DNA from: Spirochaetaceae bacterium
GTDB lineage: Bacteria > Spirochaetota > Spirochaetia > Treponematales > Breznakiellaceae
DNA: 11,630 nucleotides
Direction: 5' to 3'
Assembly: GCA_031283025.1 (NCBI GenBank)
Contig: JAITCP010000066.1
Coordinates: 1-11,630, forward strand
Both the position numbers and the translations under genes were made by a program. This document shows positions 1 to 5,053 of this stretch, one piece after another. The notes under the pieces were generated by a model. The model worked only from the letters and a program-made list of their open reading frames with translations, was not told where the DNA came from and did no database searches. How positions within the stretch are numbered: the stretch's first letter is position 1; every line of letters starts with the position of its first letter.

Positions 1-94
1 TGGTGTTTTGTTCCGCCACATTTGGGGCAGGGGTCGTTGCTGCGCAACGCCCTATTGCCTGCCCCAAACGTCAGTTACAGCCGGAACGTTATAT
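1..94 (+). repeat. attC-like recombination site 1 (left end may be cut by window)
   Basis: This is an imperfect palindrome. The outer arms GTTCCG (10-15) and CGGAAC (82-87) pair, the next arms TTTGGGGCAGG (21-31) and CCTGCCCCAAA (58-68) are a perfect 11-base inverted repeat, and an inner hairpin CGTTGC (35-40) / GCAACG (44-49) sits between them. It ends in GTTATAT (88-94), which resembles the R' core GTTRRRY of integron attC sites. The right-hand 20 bases (72-91) recur at 635-654 with one mismatch. Unpaired bases between the arms also fit attC folding. The expected R'' AAC triplet on the left is not clean. It could instead be another kind of palindromic repeat, because no integron integrase is in view. 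Confidence 0.5.
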
Positions 95-141
95 GCCATT
101 TTTCTTGAATTGATTTTAAGAAAAAATCATTGGCATATAGC
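88..141. repeat. Hairpin-forming inverted repeat at cassette start
   Basis: GTTATATGCCA (88-98) is repeated in inverted form at 131-141 with one mismatch. Inside it TTTTTCTT (99-106) pairs with AAGAAAAA (118-125), leaving a small bulge at 126-130 and an 11-base loop. The hairpin begins exactly at the core of attC-like site 1 and ends just before the first start codon of the broken acyltransferase. It might be a terminator for an upstream cassette or a translation-affecting leader. No function can be assigned from sequence alone. Confidence 0.5.
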
Positions 142-146
142 ATCCG

Positions 147-626
147 GTGAATGTTATGATACCTGTCGGAAAAATAAAAAATATTGTTAAATATATTGGA
201 AAAATAAATTTAATTAACGGAATAAGATTCAATGTTTTTAATAAACGGAACGGACTTTTTTTGCCATATAAGAATAGTTATTTTGCTATTCATAAAAATG
301 CGCATATTATTATAAAAAACAAAAGTACCTTTTCCTTTAATGATCGCGGATCACCAGCTCCCTTTGCAGGATTATTAATAATGAAAGACGGAAAGTAACT
401 ATATGCAAAGACGCTGTTCTTGAACTTGGCAGTGGATATATAAGTTATGACCTTACTTTAATGTGCCGAGAAAAAATAAAAATTAGGAACTAATGTTACC
501 ATATTGAAAGGCGTAAAAATTAGTAATGGAGCAATAATTGGTGCAAATTCACTTGTAAATAAAGATATTCCGCCAAAGAGTATCGCCGACGGAAGTTGCT
601 TGCGCAACAATTTTAAGAGCCAGTAG
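147..626 (+). pseudogene. Hexapeptide-repeat (LbH) acyltransferase, broken
   Basis: The gene encodes pieces of an acetyltransferase of the left-handed beta-helix family, the type that O-acetylates sugars or polysaccharides using acetyl-CoA. Three in-order pieces in two frames are visible. The N-terminal part is at 147-398 (IKLI-like YIGKINLINGIRFN, then FAGLLIMKDGK). A middle piece in the +2 frame is at 392-493 (DAVLELGSGYISYDLTLMC, then IKIRN and a stop). The C-terminal piece is back in the first frame at 486-626 (GTNVTILKGVKIS, then GAIIGANSLVNKDIPPKSI). Family members have about 20 more residues at the first join and a longer stretch of hexapeptide repeats at the second, so two internal deletions, each shifting frame, best explain it. 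The usual end (SIVAGxPCKxI) is replaced by sequence of the attC-like palindrome. Start could be ATG 147 or ATG 153. No functional enzyme is expected. Confidence 0.75.
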
Positions 627-657
627 GCGGCGTACAGTTACAGACGGAACGTTAGAA
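567..657 (+). repeat. attC-like recombination site 2
   Basis: This is a second imperfect palindrome with the same plan as the site at 1-94. TTCCG (568-572) pairs with CGGAA (645-649), CGCCG (584-588) pairs with CGGCG (628-632), and an inner GTTGC/GCAAC hairpin lies near 595-608. It ends in GTTAGAA (651-657), a good match to the attC R' core GTTRRRY. CAGTTACAG at 635-643 would be the L' region. The left arm overlaps the acyltransferase codons for D-I-P-P, so part of the left-arm similarity to site 1 may be due to coding constraint. Confidence 0.5.
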
Positions 658-674
658 GAGCAATTTACCGACAC

Positions 675-703
675 TACCCAATTCTTTTCCTTTATGGTAC
701 AGT
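675..703 (+). promoter_or_regulatory. Candidate parA promoter (weak), no Shine-Dalgarno
   Basis: TACAGT (698-703) is a possible -10 hexamer (4 of 6 matches to TATAAT). It is followed by six bases and the parA ATG. The hexamer 17 bases upstream, TACCCA (675-680), is a poor -35. No AGGAGG-like sequence precedes parA, and the reading frame has no alternative ATG, GTG or TTG between 710 and an in-frame stop at 653-655. The start is therefore forced and the mRNA may be leaderless. Confidence 0.3.
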
Positions 704-709
704 AAAACC

Positions 710-1471
710 ATGGGCAGGGCGTTTGTTTTTGTAAACCAGAAGGGAGGGGTCGGTAAAACCACTTCGGCGATTAACCTGGGGGCATATCTTGCGGGCGCGG
801 GAAAGCAGGTGCTTCTGGTGGATTTTGATTCCCAGGCAAACCTTACCAGCGGCGTGGGTCTGGACAAGGCTGCGGCAAAACCGGGAGTATACGAGCTTAT
901 TTCCGGCACAGCCGAATTGGACAAGGTGATCCATAAAACCTCGGTACAGAACCTGGAGGTGATTCCTTCCGGCATAGACCTTTCCGGCGCGGCGGTAGAG
1001 CTGGTAGAACAGGCGGATAGGGATCTTTTTCTTAAAAAGGCCCTGCAGCCGGTCCATAACCGTTACGACTATATAATGATCGATTGCCCGCCGTCGCTGG
1101 GAGTCTTGACCTTGAACGGCCTTGCGGCGGCGGATTCGGTGCTTATCCCCATGCAGTGCGAATACTTTGCCATGGAGGGGCTTTCCCTGCTTCTCCAAAC
1201 CATCAGACGTATTCAAAAGGGCCTGAACGCTGAACTCCAAATAGGGGGGATTTTTTTTACCATGTACGATCAGCGGACACGTCTGGCCCAGGATGTGGTT
1301 AAGGAGGTAAGCGCCTATTTCAGGGAAAAAGTCTTCGAGACGATTATTCCCCGGAATGTCCGCATCTCAGAGGCCCCTTCCCACGGCCTTCCCATTTCCC
1401 ATTACGATCCCGGCAGCTCCGGCGGCAGGGCTTACCAAAGCCTGGCGGAAGAGGTGCTGGCCCGTGGCTAG
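710..1471 (+). CDS. parA: ParA/Soj chromosome-partitioning ATPase
   Basis: This is a 253-residue cytoplasmic P-loop ATPase of the ParA/Soj (deviant Walker) family. In the family, ATP-bound dimers bind the nucleoid non-specifically and are stimulated by ParB at parS to segregate replicated origins. Visible motifs are the deviant Walker A KGGVGKTT (11-18) with both signature lysines, the A' motif around DFDSQAN (38-44), Walker B YIMIDCPPS (121-129), and PRNVRISEAPSHGLPI near residue 215. It lacks an N-terminal HTH, so it is the chromosomal Soj type rather than the plasmid P1 type. The ATG at 710 is the only usable start after an in-frame stop at 653-655, and no Shine-Dalgarno is seen. Its last 8 bases overlap parB, indicating translational coupling in a parAB operon. 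The gene begins 59 bases after the integron-like repeat. Confidence 0.95.
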   Translation: MGRAFVFVNQKGGVGKTTSAINLGAYLAGAGKQVLLVDFDSQANLTSGVGLDKAAAKPGVYELISGTAELDKVIHKTSVQNLEVIPSGIDLSGAAVELVEQADRDLFLKKALQPVHNRYDYIMIDCPPSLGVLTLNGLAAADSVLIPMQCEYFAMEGLSLLLQTIRRIQKGLNAELQIGGIFFTMYDQRTRLAQDVVKEVSAYFREKVFETIIPRNVRISEAPSHGLPISHYDPGSSGGRAYQSLAEEVLARG

Positions 1472-2405
1472 TAATGCGGCGAATAAGAACAGACTAGGCC
1501 GGGGGCTTTCCGCCCTGCTTCCTGATGAAGCGGAAGAAGCGGCGGGAGCCGATGCGGGAAAATCCTCCCGGGCGGGGGAAAAAATCGCCGGGGGTGAAAT
1601 CCTTATTGCCCCGGAAAAATTAAAGGCCAACCCCGGCCAGCCCCGCAAACACTTTGACAGCAAGGAACTGGAAGAACTGGCCGCTTCCATCAAACAGCAC
1701 GGGATCATCCAGCCCATCATCGTGGACAAGGACGACGATGGAAACTTTGTGATCATTGCCGGGGAGCGGAGGAGCCGGGCGGCGGCTCTGGCGGGCTTGA
1801 AAGAAGTGCCGGTAATTATCCGCAGTTACTCTGACCAGAAGCGGCTTGAAGTTGCCCTGATAGAGAATATTCACCGCACAGACCTGAACCCCATTGAAGA
1901 AGCCGCCGCCTACAAACAATTGATGGAAACGGCGGGACTTTCCCAGGACGATGCGGCGGAGCGGGTGGGCAAGAACCGCTCCACTGTTGCCAATACGCTG
2001 CGGCTCCTCAAGCTGCCTTCCCGCATGAAAGAAGCCCTGGAAGAGGGAAGCCTTTCCGCCGGCCATGCCCGCGCTATTCTGTCCCTTTCAAAAGCCGCCG
2101 ATCAGGAGAAACTCTTTGTCGAAATAAAGGAACAGGGCCTTTCCGTCCGGGCGGCGGAAAAGCGCGCTGCAATAATCGCCGCGGAACCAGGCGCAGACAA
2201 AGCGGGGAACAGCAGCGGCAACGCCGGCGGTAAGGGTGGGAAAAATGCCAAGCGGGCGCCGGAACTAAAAACCATGGAAGAACAATTTATCCGCACCCTG
2301 GGAACCAAAGTTACCATAAGCGGGAACCTGAAACGGGGGCGCATAGAGATAGAGTATTATTCCATGGACGATCTTGACCGGCTCTACGGGCTGCTTGAAC
2401 GTTAA
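1464..2405 (+). CDS. parB: ParB/Spo0J chromosome-partitioning protein
   Basis: This is a 313-residue ParB-family CTPase and DNA-binding protein. In the family it nucleates on parS, slides as a clamp, and stimulates ParA. Domains in order: an N-terminal LGRGLSALL peptide (11-19), the conserved ParA-contacting segment; a ParB/sulfiredoxin-like CTP-binding domain from about 46 to 140 with NPGQPRKHF (56-64), GERRSRA (100-106) and ENIHR (134-138); an HTH (about 158-183); a Gly/Ala/Lys-rich linker (about 238-264); and a C-terminal dimerisation domain (about 268-313). The start chosen is GTG 1464, which overlaps the parA stop, matches the conserved N-terminus and is preceded by AGAGGTG at 1450-1456. 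Its TAA shares a TTAA with the stop of the convergent ptsN. I saw no parS-like palindrome in the window. Confidence 0.95.
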   Translation: MASNAANKNRLGRGLSALLPDEAEEAAGADAGKSSRAGEKIAGGEILIAPEKLKANPGQPRKHFDSKELEELAASIKQHGIIQPIIVDKDDDGNFVIIAGERRSRAAALAGLKEVPVIIRSYSDQKRLEVALIENIHRTDLNPIEEAAAYKQLMETAGLSQDDAAERVGKNRSTVANTLRLLKLPSRMKEALEEGSLSAGHARAILSLSKAADQEKLFVEIKEQGLSVRAAEKRAAIIAAEPGADKAGNSSGNAGGKGGKNAKRAPELKTMEEQFIRTLGTKVTISGNLKRGRIEIEYYSMDDLDRLYGLLER

Positions 2406-2920
2406 TTCCAGCCCTGCTCAGTTTTTTCAATAAGCGCTAAAATTTCTTCCGCCGGGGCGCGGCGTTTCAGGAGCGAGCAGAAATTTTCATCCCGGCAAAA
2501 AAAGGTAATCCGCTGGAGTGTGGCAAGGTGCATTTTGGCGGAGGCGGAAACAACCATGATGATCGAATGGACGCTTTTACCGTCAAGAGCGCCCCAGTCA
2601 ATTTCATTTTCCAAAAAGGCCAGGGCGGCAAATTGTTCTTCCGCATTTTCTATAAGCGGATTTCTGGGGTGGGGCAGGGCTATGCCGTTCCCCATGGCAG
2701 TGGGCATTAGTTCTTCCCGCTCAAGAACGGCCTGAAGCAGTTTATCCTTGCCGGAATTTTTGCCATCAACTGAATTAGGTCCGGTTGAATTGAGTATGCC
2801 TGTTACATCCGGTATAAGGCCGATTAGAGCGGCGAGCGCTTCTTTGGGAAGTTTTCCCGGCAGTTGATAATAAACGCCGCCGCGGCGGAAAAGGCCGGAA
2901 AGACTAACTGCTTGCGCCAT
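2402..2920 (-). CDS. ptsN: PTS EIIA domain protein, PtsN/EIIA-Ntr type
   Basis: This is a 172-residue single-domain protein of the fructose/nitrogen EIIA family (PTS_EIIA type 2). In the family, a histidine accepts phosphate from HPr or NPr; stand-alone members act as regulators rather than transporters. The key motif is GNGIALPHPR (77-86), with His84 as the predicted phospho-acceptor, and HLATLQRITFFCRD (131-144) matches the conserved second half of the domain. No EIIB or EIIC partner lies nearby, which favours a regulatory PtsN role, but assignment to the Ntr branch is inference. The ATG at 2920 lies inside the end of the upstream pRiA4b-domain gene (17-base overlap) and GGAAG precedes it, so the two are probably co-transcribed. 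It converges with parB with a 4-base overlap (TTAA 2402-2405) and no terminator between them. Confidence 0.85.
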   Translation of the reverse strand: MAQAVSLSGLFRRGGVYYQLPGKLPKEALAALIGLIPDVTGILNSTGPNSVDGKNSGKDKLLQAVLEREELMPTAMGNGIALPHPRNPLIENAEEQFAALAFLENEIDWGALDGKSVHSIIMVVSASAKMHLATLQRITFFCRDENFCSLLKRRAPAEEILALIEKTEQGWN

Positions 2921-4910
2921 AATTACTTCCCGAATGAATCGCCCGGTTACAGGAATCTATGTCAAAACCTTCCGGGTCATAGTCTTTGCCCAGATCATAG
3001 AAAGGTTCATTGGGCGGTTCATTGAAGCGCCCGTTCAGGGCGAGCCGCCGTTCATCGCCGCCGTACCGTTCCAGTGCGGAAATAAAGCGGCGGAACCGCA
3101 GGGGGCCGTCTATAAAACGCGGCGGGGGCGCGCCTGCGCCGGCAACGCAGCTTACCCGCTCACCGGGCTTTGCCTGATACCATGAAAGGATCATGATCTT
3201 TACCGTCCATTTGTCGCCGATCTCGCAAAAAAATTCGCTCACTCCTTCACTGCTTAGGGCGCTTATGGTTTCTCCCTTGACGCTGAACGTTAATTCTTCT
3301 GTATCCCAATTAAAGATTGAACGGATAAGCGTTCCCAGTTCAGCCAGGGCGCAGGAGCCGGGCAGAACCAGCCGCCGCCATATATCCGTGCCTCCCAGAC
3401 TGATCTGAATTACCCGCCAGGAAGATTCGTCCGGCGCTTCTGTTTTTTGCCAAAGGCCGATGTTGTTTTTGCGGTAACTGTCCACCGCTTCGTTAATAAG
3501 ATCACGTATGTCTTCATAGGTTTCGATCATCCCGTCTATGGAAGTATCCATGCTTTCCAGTTCCTCCGGGAACGGGCTTTCATCCGTGTCCAGGTCTTCC
3601 AGTATGCTGGCGGCGTGCCCCTGTATTTGGGAAAGCACAATAAAGGTATGCTTGGGCAGCCAGGACGGATCCATGTCGCTCTTTTGCAGTTTTGCCGCCA
3701 GCTCCACTACGGCGGTATGTAGTTCCGCGACTCGCTGGCGTATGGCCCCCATGGCATGATCGGCAAAATGGGAATAACCCTGTTTGTATTCTAAAAATAA
3801 CTCTATGACATAATCTGCAAGATACTCCCAGCCCCGCTCTTCAAGGCCCGCAGAGGGCGGGATAACCCGCTCAAGCAATTTGTCAAAAAAGCGTTCATCC
3901 TCCCCCCGGTAAAGGGCATCCCGCACATAGGACTGAACCACATATTCGGAAATGGGCACACCCCGCCTGTAGAGTATTTCTTCTATTACTGTTCTGTCTG
4001 GGAGGCTCCGAACGCCTTCCAGGTCTTTGCGATCCGGAATTTCCTTGCCGGCATACCAAAAGCGGGTTTCTATGCCATAGGGAACGGTTTCTATGTGATC
4101 GGTTATTTCATACAGAAAATCTTCCAGAGGAATGGCGGGAAGGCGGCGCATCCGTTCACCGCCAAGCCAGTAAGCAAAGGCGATCTGTTCCTCCGTGGAC
4201 GAGCCGGACCCCAGCAGCGCAAAGGATGAGCGGAACCCTTCTTCCGCCGCAGTTATCCAGGAGGCCTCATCTTTTTGAGACCATGCCTTTGCCTCAATCC
4301 GTTCCAATCCAAAAATGCCTTCTTTCCAGTTAAGGGTAGTTACCGCAAAATGATCGCCCGGTACAAAAGAAGATTCCCGGTAGATGTTTCTCATATCCAG
4401 GGTGTGAATGGAAACTTCCGGCGGGTCCTCGTACAGATCGCTGTTAAAGGCCGCTTCATTTTCCGGGTTGTCCCGTGCTACATACTGGGGTGCGTATTCC
4501 TCGCCAAAGAGCGCATAGAATGGGTAAAAATCCTCCGGCGGACTTTCTGTGGTGGTATAGGGAACTTCTTTTTTATTCCAGAAAAAATGGTACTCCTGGG
4601 GGAGGAGGATGGGGTTTGCAAAGGGAATACAGCGGTGGCCGGGGATAAGGATGCCATTGGCTATTTCCAGCCGTGTCGGGTTTATGACAAAACGGGAGCG
4701 CTCAAAAGCCCCCCGCCGGGAAAGCAGGCGGTTTCCCTGCAGATGAAACGCCATGTGCCGGGTGTCTATAACCGAAGAAATTTCTGCGGCCAAGCGGTTG
4801 TTTTTTTTCTGATCAACCATTTTGATAAAAGCGCATATATCGTCCAGGGTAAACGGCTCTGTTACATTTTCAAGGAAATCATAAAGGGCATCTTCCTGGT
4901 TTATTGTCAT
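2904..4910 (-). CDS. Large protein with C-terminal plasmid pRiA4b ORF-3-like domain
   Basis: The protein has 668 residues and no signal peptide or membrane segment. Residues about 495-660 resemble the plasmid pRiA4b ORF-3-like family: IWRRLVLPGSCALAEL (510-525), IFNWDTEELTFSV (532-544), then a CVAGAGAPPPRF-like segment (588-599) and a YDLGKDYDPEGFD end (638-650). That family has no firmly established biochemical role. The first roughly 490 residues are acidic and helical-looking, and I do not recognise them. ATG 4910 was chosen because it is followed by a plausible cytoplasmic N-terminus and sits 6 bases after a -10-like AATACT. The frame stays open to GTG 4982, which would add 24 unconvincing residues. 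No Shine-Dalgarno is visible. It overlaps ptsN by 17 bases, so the two are probably one transcript. Confidence 0.8.
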   Translation of the reverse strand: MTINQEDALYDFLENVTEPFTLDDICAFIKMVDQKKNNRLAAEISSVIDTRHMAFHLQGNRLLSRRGAFERSRFVINPTRLEIANGILIPGHRCIPFANPILLPQEYHFFWNKKEVPYTTTESPPEDFYPFYALFGEEYAPQYVARDNPENEAAFNSDLYEDPPEVSIHTLDMRNIYRESSFVPGDHFAVTTLNWKEGIFGLERIEAKAWSQKDEASWITAAEEGFRSSFALLGSGSSTEEQIAFAYWLGGERMRRLPAIPLEDFLYEITDHIETVPYGIETRFWYAGKEIPDRKDLEGVRSLPDRTVIEEILYRRGVPISEYVVQSYVRDALYRGEDERFFDKLLERVIPPSAGLEERGWEYLADYVIELFLEYKQGYSHFADHAMGAIRQRVAELHTAVVELAAKLQKSDMDPSWLPKHTFIVLSQIQGHAASILEDLDTDESPFPEELESMDTSIDGMIETYEDIRDLINEAVDSYRKNNIGLWQKTEAPDESSWRVIQISLGGTDIWRRLVLPGSCALAELGTLIRSIFNWDTEELTFSVKGETISALSSEGVSEFFCEIGDKWTVKIMILSWYQAKPGERVSCVAGAGAPPPRFIDGPLRFRRFISALERYGGDERRLALNGRFNEPPNEPFYDLGKDYDPEGFDIDSCNRAIHSGSNYGASS

Positions 4911-4916
4911 TATTTT

Positions 4917-4945
4917 AGTATTGCCTAAAAAGGGAGATTTTGCAA
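4917..4945 (-). promoter_or_regulatory. Candidate promoter of the pRiA4b-domain gene
   Basis: On the minus strand TTGCAA (4940-4945) and AATACT (4917-4922) are separated by exactly 17 bases, each matching the sigma-70 consensus at 4 of 6 positions. Six bases separate the -10 from ATG 4910, so a transcript would start at or next to the start codon. Confidence 0.4.
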
Positions 4946-5011
4946 GGGTTCTGCTGCCGGAATGTACTGGCAGTCTGAACACCCCTGCATGATTTTAAGG
5001 GGAATTATCAC

Positions 5012-5040
5012 TTGACAGGGATATTTTTGGAATTTATAGT
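5012..5040 (+). promoter_or_regulatory. Strong sigma-70-type promoter of the methyltransferase gene
   Basis: TTGACA (5012-5017) is a perfect -35. It is followed by a 17-base spacer and TATAGT (5035-5040), a 5-of-6 match to the -10 consensus. The predicted transcription start falls near 5047, about 5 bases before the ATG at 5052, leaving no room for a Shine-Dalgarno sequence. An in-frame TAG at 5037-5039, inside the -10 box, rules out an upstream start. Confidence 0.8.
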
Positions 5041-5053
5041 TACCTATAGCTAT
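5035..5053 (+). promoter_or_regulatory. Interleaved ATAG/CTAT inverted repeats: possible operator
   Basis: The -10 box and start codon are covered by overlapping symmetric elements: TATAG (5035-5039) and CTATA (5044-5048) four bases apart, followed by the palindrome ATAGCTAT (5046-5053), which enters the ATG. The protein encoded here starts with a helix-turn-helix, so autoregulation at this site is plausible. That is inference; short A+T-rich palindromes also occur by chance. Confidence 0.35.

Larger units (their letters stand above)
88..650 (+). mobile_element. Putative integron gene cassette carrying a decayed acyltransferase
   Basis: The segment runs from the GTTA core of attC-like site 1 to just before the GTTA core of site 2. 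That is the unit an integron integrase would excise: one gene followed by its own attC. It is A+T-rich compared with parA and parB next to it. The cargo is a hexapeptide acyltransferase, a class often reported in cassettes, and it reads in the usual direction with its 3' end running into the attC palindrome. The integrase and attI site are not in the window, so cassette status rests on the two sites and the organisation. parA starts 59 bases beyond the second core, so this would be the edge of the array. Confidence 0.45.

Noticed and set aside
8..190. 60-codon open frame through the first palindrome
   Set aside because: It runs across the attC-like inverted repeat and has no protein-like character.
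1..709. Looked for tRNA genes, CRISPR repeats and insertion-sequence ends
   Set aside because: There is no cloverleaf, no regularly spaced direct repeat, and no transposase reading frame or target duplication.
1356..1463. Upstream ATG extension of parB
   Set aside because: It would overlap parA by over 100 bases and add residues unlike any ParB N-terminus. GTG 1464 has a Shine-Dalgarno and begins just before the conserved LGRGLSALL.
710..2405. Searched by eye for a parS centromere-like palindrome near parAB
   Set aside because: No sequence close to the TGTTTCACGTGAAACA type was seen. It is probably elsewhere near the origin.
4275..4928. 217-codon open frame on the + strand opposite the pRiA4b-domain gene
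   Set aside because: Antisense shadow with no ribosome binding site or family resemblance; the minus-strand frame carries the recognisable domain.
4911..4982. GTG start adding 24 residues to the pRiA4b-domain protein
   Set aside because: The extension looks like non-coding sequence, overlaps the candidate promoter and lacks a properly spaced ribosome binding site.
4982..5002. CCCCT...AGGGG hairpin in the divergent region, considered as a terminator or operator
   Set aside because: Only five base pairs with an 11-base loop and no T-tract. Nothing supports a role.
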